Of a stretch of 64,000 bases of DNA, positions 1 through 8,714 are shown one piece after another. Position numbers and translations under genes: made by a program. The DNA lies in assembly GCA_016715075.1 (NCBI GenBank), contig JADKBK010000042.1:62001-126000 (forward strand). Reading direction: 5' to 3'. Within the stretch, counting starts at the first letter, position 1, and each line of letters opens with the position of its first letter. The notes below the pieces were generated by a model that was given only the letters and a program-made list of their open reading frames with translations, did not search any database and had not been told where the DNA came from. Source of the stretch: Bacteroidales bacterium. GTDB taxonomy: Bacteria > Bacteroidota > Bacteroidia > Bacteroidales > VadinHA17.

Positions 1-1
1 C

Positions 2-226
2 TTCGACGATGAACTGAATGAGAAGCTTTCCGGATTTGTTTTCAGGGGAAGAGCTGTATGCAATTATGAAATGGAGAGTTCGGCTTTGTATGCACTTTCT
101 GCACTATTGGGTCACAGGGCACTCTCAATATGCCTTGTACCGGGTAACAGGATAACCGGTGAATTCATGCACGATTATAATCCGCTCATGAAAGAGCTCG
201 CTCTCAAAATTCTGAAAAAACTTTAA
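2..226 (+). CDS. Nucleoside (uridine) phosphorylase, C-terminal part
   Basis: The open frame runs in from the left edge and ends at TAA 224-226, giving about 74 C-terminal residues. It contains the purine/uridine phosphorylase signature NYEMESSALYAL followed by LLGHRALSICLVPGNR. In this family the Glu-Met-Glu segment contacts the ribose, so the enzyme should split nucleosides with phosphate in the cytoplasm for nucleoside salvage. The N-terminal two thirds lie outside the window, so substrate choice (uridine or purine) cannot be settled. It converges on the fucose synthase gene across about 190 bases that hold an inverted repeat. Confidence 0.75.
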   Translation, partial: FDDELNEKLSGFVFRGRAVCNYEMESSALYALSALLGHRALSICLVPGNRITGEFMHDYNPLMKELALKILKKL

Positions 227-254
227 GTACATTACTCTTAGCTTTCATGGTCGG

Positions 255-350
255 AAATTGATTTTCTTCGTTTACCCCGACCCCAGGGGGAGCGAAGAAA
301 ATCAATTTACTGCCGCCTAAGCGGCATGGGGTAAAGAAATTGATTTTCGA
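255..350. repeat. Intergenic 16-bp perfect inverted repeat with a third copy
   Basis: The 16 bases at 255-270 are the exact reverse complement of 293-308, separated by 22 bases that include a C-run/G-run pair. A second small palindrome (TGCCGC-CTAA-GCGGCA) lies at 311-326, and a third partial copy of the first arm (AAATTGATTTTCGA) at 337-350. It lies between two convergent genes and could fold into a long hairpin in either transcript. It has no clear U-tract, so a terminator role is only possible; a dispersed intergenic repeat is equally likely. Confidence 0.6.
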
Positions 351-418
351 GCGGCGGTTGGCCGGGGTGGTTGATTATGAATCCTCACTATAACACATAA
401 AGTTAATGAGATAATCAA

Positions 419-1515
419 TCAGGAGATATACTTTTCGTATACCATGGATATGCCCTTCTCAAGGGAAATTTTTTCTTTCCATCCAAGACGATTGATCTTT
501 GATACATCGAGTAACTTTCTGAAAGTCCCGTCAGGTTTTGAACTGTCCCAGCTAAGCGTACCTTTGAAATTCACAATTCCCGCAATCAGCTCAGCCAGCT
601 CCTTAATCCTGAGGTCGCGGCCTGTACCTATATTAATATGGGTATTGATAGCCGGTTTTCCTTCAGTTACAAGGTCTTTAAAATCAACATTCTGCAAAGC
701 ATAAACACAGGCTGCTGCAAGATCGTCGACATACAGGAATTCGCGATACGGACTTCCTGTTCCCCAAAGGTTTATTGTGATCTCCGTTTTACCGGAAGTT
801 TCCTTTAATGAAGATACAATACCGAATTTAGCAAGTTTAGCAATTACTTCTCCTTCTGATGAAGAATCGTTTATTCCTTCAACAGGGTATTTTTTCAGAT
901 CTTTTCTGATGGCAGTCCAATCCTGGTTCCCGAGACATTTTCCGAGGTGCATCTTTCTGATCAGTGCCGGCAGGACATGAGATGTTTCCAGATTATAATT
1001 ATCATTCGGACCGTAAAGATTTGTTGGCATTACAGAAATGTAATTCGTACCATACTGAAGATTATATGATTCGCACATTTTAATTCCTGCAATTTTCGCC
1101 ACGGCGTAAGGTTCATTGGTATATTCCAGTTCACCTGTCAAAAGGTATTCCTCCTTAATTGGCTGAGGGCATTCCCTGGGATAAATGCATGAACTGCCAA
1201 GAAATAACAATTTTTAACTCCATTCAGATAGCTCTGATGGATGATATTGTTCTGAATCATCAGGTTCTCATATATAAACTGAGCCCTGAATTTATTATTT
1301 GAGAGTATCCCTCCTACCTTGGCTGCAGCCAGAACAACATATTCCGGCTTCTCCTGCTCAAAAAAACCGGCTACAATTTTCTGGTTGGTCAGGTCATAGG
1401 GAGGAAATGGAGTAAATACAAAATTCGTGTATCCCTGATCAGTCAGATTTCTTGTTATCGCGCTGCCAACCATTCCATTATGTCCTGCAATATATATCTT
1501 ACTGTTCTTCTCCAT
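419..1515 (-). CDS. fcl: GDP-L-fucose synthase (frameshifted)
   Basis: Converts GDP-4-keto-6-deoxymannose to GDP-L-fucose with NADPH in the cytoplasm. The N-terminal piece (start 1515) has the Rossmann motif GHNGMVGSAI and AAAKVGGI. The downstream piece has GSSCIYP, the YAVAK catalytic Tyr/Lys and the WGTGSPYREFLYVDD motif. The two pieces lie in different frames. Adding one T to the T5 run at 1211-1215 restores a continuous reading (VKKLLFLGSSCIYP). The joined protein of about 365 residues fits the long Bacteroidota form, which has an insert before WGTG. It starts 12 bases after gmd ends, so the two form the usual GDP-fucose pair. The break may be a sequencing error or a real mutation. Confidence 0.9.
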
Positions 1516-1527
1516 TTTAATAGGTAA

Positions 1528-2571
1528 TTATTCAGAACGCTTTTTGGCTTTTTCGAAATCTGAGGCAACCATGATCTTTACAAGATCCCTGAAAGTTGTT
1601 TTTGGCTGCCAGCCAAGTATTTCCTTTGCTTTAGCAGGATTTCCAACGAGGAGATCCACTTCTGTAGGACGGAAATATCTTGGATCGATTCTCACTACCT
1701 CCTTACCTGAAGATTTCAGGAATCCTTTTTCATCAACTCCATTTCCTTTCCAGACAATCTCCTCACCAAGGTTCATAAAGGTCTCTTCAACAAATTCCCT
1801 GATAGAGTGTGTCTCATTGGTGGCAAGAACAAAATCGTCAGGCCTGTCAGCCTGGAGAATACGCCACATACCCTCCACATATTCAGGAGCATAACCCCAG
1901 TCTCTTTTTGCATCGAGGTTACCGAGGGAAAGCATATCCTGCTGGCCCAGAATAATTTTTGAGGCAGCTACTGTGATTTTGCGTGTGACAAATGTTTTAC
2001 CCCTCCTTTCGCTTTCATGATTAAAGAGGATGCCATTACTGGCAAAAACGTTATATCCTTCGCGATAGTTAACCACTATCCAGTATGAATACAGCTTGGC
2101 GGCAGCATAAGGGCTCCTTGGATAAAAAGGAGTTTTTTCAGTCTGAGGTATCTCCTGCACTTTGCCGTACAGCTCGGATGTTGAAGCCTGGTAAAAGCGT
2201 GTTTTAACGCCTGTCTCCTTTATAGCATCCAGAAAGCGAAGTGTGCCGATACCGTCAACTTCAGCAGTATATTCAGGCACTTCAAATGAGACCTGGACAT
2301 GTGACTGAGCTCCAAGGTTATAAATCTCAGTAGGCTGGATCTTTTCAACCAGCCTGTTCAGGTTGCTTGAATCCGTAAGGTCGCCATAGTGAAGGAAAAA
2401 CCTGCTGTTAAGGTAATCCGGATTATTGTAAATATGGTCTATTCTGAATGTATTAAAGGAACTAGAACGACGGATTATACCGTGAACTATATAACCTTTT
2501 TCCAGTAGCATTTCTGTAAGGTAGGAGCCATCCTGACCTGTAATACCTGATATCAAAGCGATTTTTTTCAT
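1528..2571 (-). CDS. gmd: GDP-mannose 4,6-dehydratase
   Basis: First step of GDP-L-fucose synthesis: GDP-mannose to GDP-4-keto-6-deoxy-D-mannose, an NADP-dependent extended SDR enzyme. The Rossmann motif GITGQDG is at residues 9-15, STSELYG (catalytic Ser/Thr and Glu) near 130-136, and YAAAK near 155-159. The 347-residue length fits the family. I chose ATG 2571 (MKKIALISG); the longer frame to 2583 would need a TTG start and adds no conserved residues. It lies directly between the nucleotidyltransferase-kinase gene and fcl in one minus-strand operon. Confidence 0.95.
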   Translation of the reverse strand: MKKIALISGITGQDGSYLTEMLLEKGYIVHGIIRRSSSFNTFRIDHIYNNPDYLNSRFFLHYGDLTDSSNLNRLVEKIQPTEIYNLGAQSHVQVSFEVPEYTAEVDGIGTLRFLDAIKETGVKTRFYQASTSELYGKVQEIPQTEKTPFYPRSPYAAAKLYSYWIVVNYREGYNVFASNGILFNHESERRGKTFVTRKITVAASKIILGQQDMLSLGNLDAKRDWGYAPEYVEGMWRILQADRPDDFVLATNETHSIREFVEETFMNLGEEIVWKGNGVDEKGFLKSSGKEVVRIDPRYFRPTEVDLLVGNPAKAKEILGWQPKTTFRDLVKIMVASDFEKAKKRSE

Positions 2572-2589
2572 ACTATTTCTCAAATTTCA

Positions 2590-3752
2590 TTAAATCCAAT
2601 AGTCTTTTATCCTGATCCTGACACGAATTGCATTTTGTATCTCTTTTTCACTGATGAGTATCAGATACCCCCCCCACCAGCGCCCGATAGTTTCCACGAC
2701 AGAGCAGTATCCCTGTAAGAATCGATAACACCGGCAATTTTGTCGTTCATCATCCTGGGAAACATTGTCACCTGTGCATTGAAAGATTCAGTGAAACCCC
2801 TGGCAAAAAGAGATATATCTTTTTTTAACATTCCATCCCATACCTTTTCAGCACCTCCTGTAAGCTTTTTCACATTATCCTCAGTTACATTAGTATCCTC
2901 AAGCACAACGAAGCCAGCCGGACGAGGCCAGAGAGTGACCATATAAAGCCTTTCTTCAAGCCACTTAATTATCGATAAATCAGAAATAGTCTCAATTTTG
3001 GAAGGCCAGTATTTCTCCCTGTCATAATAGAACCTGTTTATTCCCGGAATTGTAATTCCTATTGAATCCTGGGAACCGCTTACGTCTTTTGTACCCGGGT
3101 CATTATCATATCTGAATAGAATTTTAGCAAGCTTTTCCGGGTTTTCCATTGGCAGCTGGTCGTTCCAGAGTTCGATAGCCTTCTTGCGGGTGGAAGTAGC
3201 CATTCCTGAGCGTTCATTGAATTCCAAAGTGGGTTCGATGGAGGTGGTAATTGCCCAACCCGGGTGATATTTGGACACATAAGGCTGGTCGATCCAGGTT
3301 CCTGCAAGGTCAATCCTGTAAGGGATCGGTGTCTCCTTACGCAGAGTGGTTGTTGATCGCACAGGTAAATTGGCATGAGGAATTCTCCTCAAAACCTTAT
3401 ATTCTATTCCCAGCTCCTGACAGATCCTCTCCTTATCGTGTGTATGCCCATCCTCATTTACTACAAAAACGTCGGGCCGGAGATCCTTCATATCGTCGAG
3501 GAAATCGAGAATTCCACTTCCCCTGTTGATTTTCACCTGGTGAACGCACGACAGTGCTTTTATCATATACAGCCTCTCCTCTTCCGAGTTCACTGTCATT
3601 CGTCCCTTAAGATCAGAAACAGTCTTATCTGATCCAAGTCCCACATAGAGATCACCAAACTGGGAGGCTTCCTGCAGGAAGGCAATGTGTCCGGAATGGA
3701 GAATGTCAAAACAACCGCTGACAAAGACCTTTTTTCCGTTATTAACTGGCAT
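2590..3752 (-). CDS. Cytidylyltransferase-GHMP sugar kinase fusion (3' frameshift)
   Basis: Residues 1-140 form a TagD/HldE-type nucleotidyltransferase: FVSGCFDILHSGHIAFL carries the HxGH motif and VRSTTTLRK is the ISTT/S-like loop. From about residue 143 the protein continues as a GHMP-family kinase (PYRIDLAGTWID near the start, LSGAGGGG near the end). As written the frame stops at 2661 right after GAGGGGI. Adding one C to the C8 run at 2668-2675 gives GAGGGGYLILIS and a stop at 2590, only 18 bases from the gmd start, so I extend the gene to 2590. A kinase joined to a nucleotidyltransferase could make a sugar 1-phosphate and then its NDP form. The substrate is unknown; the setting beside GDP-fucose genes suggests a surface-glycan sugar. 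It resembles HldE in logic but has the domains in the reverse order and a different kinase fold. Confidence 0.75.
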
Positions 3753-3861
3753 AGTTTTTAATTTTAATCGGATAATATCTGAAAACTAAATTACTATTTA
3801 TAATGACAATTGGAATATGCTGAAATCTACAGATGGATGTTGATGTGGATTGAATACTATA

Positions 3862-4845
3862 TTACATGTTGGTTATGAACCATTTCACATATTCTTCAAG
3901 ACCCTCTACGACATTATGAGTCGGTTTATATCCCAGTAGTTTTGATGCTTTATCAATTGAAGCAAGGGAATGCTGTATATCCCCTGCCCTGTCAGGCCCG
4001 TAAACAGGTTCGACAGTTAGTATGGAACTGTCATATTTACCGGCGAACTCCCGCAGATAGAAAAACAGCTGATTAAGGGTTGTCCTCTCGCCATGAGCAA
4101 CATTATATACCTGATTAAGGGCTGCCTTATTTTCAGTAATGCCGGCAAGGTGGTTTGCCTGAACAACATTTTTAACATAAGTAAAATCTCTCGAGACAGA
4201 TCCGTCACCATTTATCAGAGGAATTTCATGCCTGATCAGCATCTTAAGAAATTTAGGAATTACAGCGGCATATGCACCATCAGGGTCTTGTCTTTTACCA
4301 TACACATTGAAATATCTCAGTCCAATTACATCTATTCCATAACTCTTAGAGAAGTTCGTTGCAAAAAGCTCATTTACATATTTTGTTATTGCATAAGGAG
4401 AAAGGGGTGCTCCGATCTTGTCTTCCACTTTTGGAAGGTCAGGGTGATCACCATAGGTTGAAGAACTCGCTGCATAAACAAAGCGTTTTACCTTTGCCTC
4501 CTTGGCTGCAAAAAGGATTTTAACAAATCCTCCGATATTAACATCTGTTGATGTAACAGGATCTTTTATTGATCGCGGCACTGAGCCAAGAGCCGCTTCA
4601 TGAAACACAATATCAATATCTCTGACAGCTGTTTCGCAATCACTTATATTCCTTATATCTCCTTCAATAAGGCGAAAATCAGGATTATCTATAAATCCCT
4701 TCAGGTTTTCTCTCTTACCTGTTGAAAAGTTATCGAGACAGGTAACCTGATTACCATTCAAAAGAAGCGATTCAATCAGGTTAGAACCGATAAAACCGGC
4801 TCCCCCGGTTACCAGAATTTTGCGATTCTTTAATATTTTTTCCAT
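3862..4845 (-). CDS. UDP-N-acetylglucosamine 4-epimerase (WbpP/TviC type)
   Basis: A 327-residue extended SDR. It begins with the NAD motif VTGGAGFIGSNL, has the ASSSTYGD segment and catalytic SPYAITKYVNE (YxxxK), then LRYFNVYGKRQDPDGAYAAVIPKF, which is typical of the WbpP/TviC subgroup that interconverts UDP-GlcNAc and UDP-GalNAc (or the uronic acids). It belongs to the minus-strand operon with wecB 59 bases upstream and the fusion gene downstream. Exact substrate cannot be read from sequence; a galactose/glucose 4-epimerase is the alternative. Confidence 0.85.
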   Translation of the reverse strand: MEKILKNRKILVTGGAGFIGSNLIESLLLNGNQVTCLDNFSTGKRENLKGFIDNPDFRLIEGDIRNISDCETAVRDIDIVFHEAALGSVPRSIKDPVTSTDVNIGGFVKILFAAKEAKVKRFVYAASSSTYGDHPDLPKVEDKIGAPLSPYAITKYVNELFATNFSKSYGIDVIGLRYFNVYGKRQDPDGAYAAVIPKFLKMLIRHEIPLINGDGSVSRDFTYVKNVVQANHLAGITENKAALNQVYNVAHGERTTLNQLFFYLREFAGKYDSSILTVEPVYGPDRAGDIQHSLASIDKASKLLGYKPTHNVVEGLEEYVKWFITNM

Positions 4846-4904
4846 CTACCTCAGTTATAAAAAGATAATTCTCCAATGTAACTATTTTATCATTCAGATG
4901 AATG

Positions 4905-6065
4905 CTATTTTTCAAACAGCAGCAATATTTCTTTAAGAATGAATTCTGCAGCCTTTCCATCGCCGTAGAATCCAGGGTATTCAAGTTCGGAGTGCGAATC
5001 CATCAACCGTAGAAACTCATCTCTCAGCAGATCAGGATCGGCATCAACAAGTACTGAAGTACGGTTATTTACCAGTTCAATCCATTCAGTTTCCTTACGG
5101 AGAACAATACTTGGTTTCCTGAAGAAATGGGATTCTTTCTGAACACCTCCGGAATCAGTAACTATCATTTTACAGTTCTTTTCAAGAAGAATCATTTCAA
5201 GGTATGAAACGGGAGGTATTATTTTAATCAGGCGTGAATCGCACAGCTCATTATAGAGGCTGTTGAGCTTTGTTTTAAGAGATATAATGGTACGCGGATG
5301 CAGTGGCATCACGAGGGTTATATTACATGATTCAGAGAGGTTTTTCAGAGTAACAAGGATATTCTGCAATCTGGTAATGTCATCAGTGTTTATATCCCTG
5401 TGAATAGTGGCAAGTACGAAGTTGTTCCGATCCACAGACAGCCGGTCCAGAAATTTATTTTTCTTTTTTTCCGCCAGTTCAGCAAAGAAAAGGCTGTTGT
5501 CATACATTATATCGCCTGTGAGGTAGATCTTCGGATTATCTATTGAATAAGGGGGACTGTTCTCAGGGCGGAACCCCTCATGTACAAGGTTCTTAAAGGC
5601 AGAATTTGTAGGTGCAAAGAGAAGTGTTGAAGAGTGGTCGCTTATTATCCTGTTGAGCTCTTCAGGCATTGTCTTGTTGAATGAACGGAGGCCTGCTTCG
5701 ATATGGATAACCGGGAAATGGAGTTTAGAGGCGGCAAGCGAACCGGCAAGTGTCGAATTTGTATCACCGTAAACAACTACACAGTCGGGCTTTTCACTGA
5801 TCAAAACCTCTTCAATGCCTGTGATCATCATAGCAGTCTGTTTACCATGGCCGGCTGACCCCACTCCAAGATTAAAATCGGGTTCAGGTATTTCAAGCTC
5901 ATCAAAAAACACATCAGATAACTCTTTATCATAGTGCTGGCCTGTATGTACAAGTATTTCGGTAATATCTTCTGTGAAACTCGTCCGGATAGCTCTGCTG
6001 ATTGCTGAAGCCTTAATGATCTGTGGCCTGGCACCAACAAGACTCAGGAGTTTTATATGTGGCAT
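4905..6065 (-). CDS. wecB: UDP-N-acetylglucosamine 2-epimerase (non-hydrolysing)
   Basis: Interconverts UDP-GlcNAc and UDP-ManNAc for surface polysaccharides. The N-terminus SLVGARPQIIKASAI is diagnostic. HIEAGLR is at residues 121-127, PEELNR at 134-139, and IVTDSGGVQKES near 285 binds the UDP group. The 386-residue length is normal for the family. It is the first gene of the nucleotide-sugar operon, separated from rny by a hairpin at 6134-6161. No ManNAc dehydrogenase is present in the window, so the fate of UDP-ManNAc lies elsewhere. Confidence 0.92.
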   Translation of the reverse strand: MPHIKLLSLVGARPQIIKASAISRAIRTSFTEDITEILVHTGQHYDKELSDVFFDELEIPEPDFNLGVGSAGHGKQTAMMITGIEEVLISEKPDCVVVYGDTNSTLAGSLAASKLHFPVIHIEAGLRSFNKTMPEELNRIISDHSSTLLFAPTNSAFKNLVHEGFRPENSPPYSIDNPKIYLTGDIMYDNSLFFAELAEKKKNKFLDRLSVDRNNFVLATIHRDINTDDITRLQNILVTLKNLSESCNITLVMPLHPRTIISLKTKLNSLYNELCDSRLIKIIPPVSYLEMILLEKNCKMIVTDSGGVQKESHFFRKPSIVLRKETEWIELVNNRTSVLVDADPDLLRDEFLRLMDSHSELEYPGFYGDGKAAEFILKEILLLFEK

Positions 6066-6133
6066 CGATGTTGGTAATTATTAACTGCAATAAAGATAAA
6101 AAATATTCATTTCCTGAAACCCTGATAATAAAG

Positions 6134-6161
6134 AAGGGCATCCAATTATTCAGATGCCCTC
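6134..6161 (-). terminator. Hairpin terminator downstream of rny
   Basis: AGGGCATC and GATGCCCT form a perfect 8-bp stem around a 10-base loop. Read on the minus strand, the stem is followed by TTCTTTATT. It lies just after the rny stop and before wecB, so it likely ends rny transcription. Confidence 0.6.
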
Positions 6162-6178
6162 CTTTATATTACATCATT

Positions 6179-7741
6179 TTATTTTGCATAGTTTACGGAT
6201 CTGGTCTCTCTGATAACCGTAATTTTTATCTGTCCGGGATATGTCATTTCATTCTGAATCTTCCTGGCTATTTCAAATGAAAGGCCTTCTGCTTCCTTAT
6301 CGGTGACTTTTTCTGCACCGACAATGACGCGAAGTTCCCTACCAGCCTGAATTGCGTATGTTTTCATTACACCCGGATACTGAAGTGCAAGGGATTCGAG
6401 TTCCTTCAATCTCTTGATATATGATTCAACAACCTCCCTACGCGCTCCGGGGCGGGCTCCTGAAATTGCATCGCAGACCTGTACAATGGGTGCAATAAGG
6501 GTTGTCATCTCTGTTTCATCATGGTGAGAACCTATTGCATTGCAAATCTCAGGTTTCTCCTTATATTTTTCAGCCATTTTCATTCCGAGGATTGCATGTG
6601 GCAATTCCGGCTCATCATCGGGTACTTTGCCAATATCGTGGAGTAGCCCAGCCCTTTTTGCAAGCTTCGGGTTCAAACCAAGTTCAGCAGCCATAATGGA
6701 ACAGAGGTTTGCCACTTCACGTGAATGCATTAGCAGGTTCTGTCCATATGATGATCTGTATTTCATCTTCCCAATAAGCCTTATCAGTTCAGGGTGCAAA
6801 CCATGAATTCCAAGATCAATTGTAGTTCTTTTTCCCACTTCAAGTATCTCTTCTTCAACTTGTTTCCTTGTTTTCTCCACCATCTCTTCAATTCTGGCGG
6901 GGTGAATTCGGCCGTCAGTCACAAGCTGATGCAACGCGAGTCTGGCAACTTCCCTTCTGACAGGGTCAAAAGCGGAGAGCACGATGGCTTCGGGTGTATC
7001 ATCCACGATAATTTCAACGCCGGTGGCTGCCTCAAGGGCGCGTATGTTCCTGCCTTCACGTCCTATGATTCGTCCCTTCATTTCATCAGATTCGATATGG
7101 AAGACAGTCACTGCGTTTTCAATGGCATTTTCAGCAGCGACTCTCTGAATGGTCTGAATGACAATTCGTTTAGCTTCTTTATTGGCAGTCATCTTGGCTT
7201 CATCCAGAATCTCATTCACATATGACATAGCCCCGGTTTTGGCCTCTTCTTTCAGAGATTCAATAAGATGATTTTTAGCCTCCTCGGCAGAAAAACCGGA
7301 AATGGCTTCAAGTTGTTCCACCTGTTGTTTATGGAGTCTTGCGACTTCTTCAGATTTCTTGTCAACAAGTTCAAGCTGTGAAGTAAGATTTTCGCGTATT
7401 GCATCTGCCTCATTCTTTTTCCTCTGAGTCTCTTCAATTTTCTGTGAGAGGGTTTGTTCCTTCTGTTTGATCCTGTTTTCAGCCTGTCCTATCCAGTTAT
7501 TCTTTTCATTGATAACCTTTTCGTGTTCTGTTTTTAGCTGAAGGAATCGCTCTTTAGCCTGGAGGATCTTTTCTTTTCTTGTGACCTCTGCTTCGGCTTC
7601 AGCCTCACTAATAATTTTACGGCTCTTGTTTTTGAGTACCAGCTGCCAGACCAGATAAGAGGCTCCGAAACCTAATACCAGACCAGACAGGCAGAAGACT
7701 ATCAAAAGTCCGTTGCTTAATGTAACTATATTAAATGTCAT
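6179..7741 (-). CDS. rny: Ribonuclease Y
   Basis: Membrane-anchored endoribonuclease that starts mRNA decay. From ATG 7741 (MTFNIVTLSNG, or the adjacent ATG at 7744) the protein is 520 residues, the usual length. It has an N-terminal membrane helix (LLIVFCLSGLVLGFGASYLVW), then a Glu/Lys-rich coiled coil to about residue 180, a KH domain with GRIIGREGRNIRALE, and an HD domain with LLHDIGK and GSHHDE. The frame is open up to 7849, but that extension reads through the preceding small-RNA element and holds no family residues, so the later ATG is preferred. Confidence 0.95.
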   Translation of the reverse strand: MTFNIVTLSNGLLIVFCLSGLVLGFGASYLVWQLVLKNKSRKIISEAEAEAEVTRKEKILQAKERFLQLKTEHEKVINEKNNWIGQAENRIKQKEQTLSQKIEETQRKKNEADAIRENLTSQLELVDKKSEEVARLHKQQVEQLEAISGFSAEEAKNHLIESLKEEAKTGAMSYVNEILDEAKMTANKEAKRIVIQTIQRVAAENAIENAVTVFHIESDEMKGRIIGREGRNIRALEAATGVEIIVDDTPEAIVLSAFDPVRREVARLALHQLVTDGRIHPARIEEMVEKTRKQVEEEILEVGKRTTIDLGIHGLHPELIRLIGKMKYRSSYGQNLLMHSREVANLCSIMAAELGLNPKLAKRAGLLHDIGKVPDDEPELPHAILGMKMAEKYKEKPEICNAIGSHHDETEMTTLIAPIVQVCDAISGARPGARREVVESYIKRLKELESLALQYPGVMKTYAIQAGRELRVIVGAEKVTDKEAEGLSFEIARKIQNEMTYPGQIKITVIRETRSVNYAK

Positions 7742-7765
7742 CATAAATCGTATAAAGTATATATT

Positions 7766-7968
7766 AAAAAAAACCCGCAAGGTTCCTTCAGCTTTTATAA
7801 AACCCCATGTCTGTATGGCTGGAGCTACTAATGCAGTTCGAACGTCCACTGTCCCGATAAATCGGGAACCCGACGAATCGGGTTGAGGCCTGTTCTACCT
7901 GAACCAAGGTTACTCCAAAGTTTTAACTGTTGAGTTTCAAAAATGAATGAAGAAACAATGCGGGCAAT
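7766..7968 (-). ncRNA. ssrS: Probable 6S RNA
   Basis: On the minus strand the roughly 200-nt stretch between zapA and rny is bounded by long complementary arms: the complement of 7949-7964 pairs with that of 7774-7789 (14 of 16 positions), and the 3' arm is followed by eight U residues (A run 7766-7773). Two tight hairpins (7867-7884 and 7853-7866, both tetraloops) lie inside. A closed terminal stem, about 200 nt of length, a U-tract end and a place directly downstream of zapA match 6S RNA, which in E. coli also follows zapA (ygfE). The match rests on structure and location, not on a covariance search. 6S RNA would bind the housekeeping RNA polymerase in stationary phase. Confidence 0.55.
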
Positions 7969-7994
7969 TCATTTATCTATTTTAAAGAACGCTG

Positions 7995-8288
7995 TTACTC
8001 TTTTGTGTCAAGGACCGAATCAATTTTCTGAATCAGTTCCTTCAGGGCATCCGGGAGATAATCGTTTTCCAGTTTCTCCTCCTCCTCAGTGAGCTTGATC
8101 ACATATTGAAGGGCAGCCATCGCCAGGAAATCCTGTACATCCTTGTCGGTATACCTTTGTTTGTACTGCAGCACCTTATCATTTATCATTCTGGCTGCTT
8201 TCCTGATCTTCTCCTCGTTTTCCCGTTCAACCTTCAATGGATAATACCTGTCTGCCACATTAACCCGGATCGAAAGTTTATCATCCAT
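7995..8288 (-). CDS. zapA: Cell division protein ZapA
   Basis: A 97-residue protein of ZapA length and pattern: an N-terminal beta segment (LSIRVNVADRYYPLKV), then EEKIRKAARMINDKV and a long C-terminal helix ending in DSVLDTKE. ZapA binds FtsZ and bundles its filaments at the Z-ring. It starts 9 bases after the upstream coiled-coil gene ends, so the two are co-transcribed. The stop is followed by the probable 6S RNA. Confidence 0.9.
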   Translation of the reverse strand: MDDKLSIRVNVADRYYPLKVERENEEKIRKAARMINDKVLQYKQRYTDKDVQDFLAMAALQYVIKLTEEEEKLENDYLPDALKELIQKIDSVLDTKE

Positions 8289-8297
8289 TGTTATATT

Positions 8298-8591
8298 TTA
8301 TCTGTTTAAAAGAGCAACACATCTGTCAATTTCCCGCACCAAGTCATTAATCTTTTTCTTAGCCTCCTGAGCGCTTTCACCCTCTCCCATCAATGCTCCT
8401 GATAATCTAACACGTTCGTATTTAAGTTCTAACTCTTTTATTTTACTCTCCCGGTCCTGAAGAGCTAACCTTAACTCCTCATTCCCGTTTCTTAAATTTA
8501 CTATCTCTGACTTCAGGTTATTGTAGCGGCTAAACAATTCATCCAGTTTTCTGTTTAAAATTATTAACTCCTCATAACCCTGACCGGTCAT
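8298..8591 (-). CDS. Small coiled-coil protein upstream of zapA
   Basis: A 97-residue protein, almost wholly charged heptad-like helix (LDELFSRYNNLKSEIVNLR, then QDRESKIKELELKYERVRL). No signal peptide or catalytic motif is seen. Its tight coupling to zapA and coiled-coil nature suggest a cell-division partner, comparable in style to ZapB, but I do not recognise a defined family. A promoter at 8608-8638 reads into it. Confidence 0.75.
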   Translation of the reverse strand: MTGQGYEELIILNRKLDELFSRYNNLKSEIVNLRNGNEELRLALQDRESKIKELELKYERVRLSGALMGEGESAQEAKKKINDLVREIDRCVALLNR

Positions 8592-8607
8592 ATATTTATC
8601 TTTAGTA

Positions 8608-8638
8608 CAAAATTAATATAGTTAATGATATTTTCAAA
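8608..8638 (-). promoter_or_regulatory. Bacteroidota promoter for the coiled-coil/zapA transcript
   Basis: On the minus strand, TTTG (8635-8638) and TAATTTTG (8608-8615) are 19 bases apart, matching the Bacteroidota -33/-7 consensus. The inferred start is near 8601, leaving a leader of about 10 nt before ATG 8591. Confidence 0.6.
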
Positions 8639-8654
8639 AAATTGACATAAATAG

Positions 8655-8685
8655 TTTGACTGAATGGTGCAGATGAATAGCTTTG
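8655..8685 (+). promoter_or_regulatory. Bacteroidota promoter for the M23 peptidase gene
   Basis: TTTG (8655-8658), 19 bases, TAGCTTTG (8678-8685). The inferred start near 8692 would leave only about 5 nt before TTG 8697 but 23 nt before ATG 8715, so it supports the ATG start. Confidence 0.6.
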
Positions 8686-8714
8686 CACCTCTGTAATTGA
8701 AATTTTTAAGACGG

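Noticed and set aside
7742..7849. N-terminal extension of rny to 7849
   Set aside because: It reads through the probable 6S RNA and its U-tract; the membrane helix of RNase Y begins right after ATG 7741.
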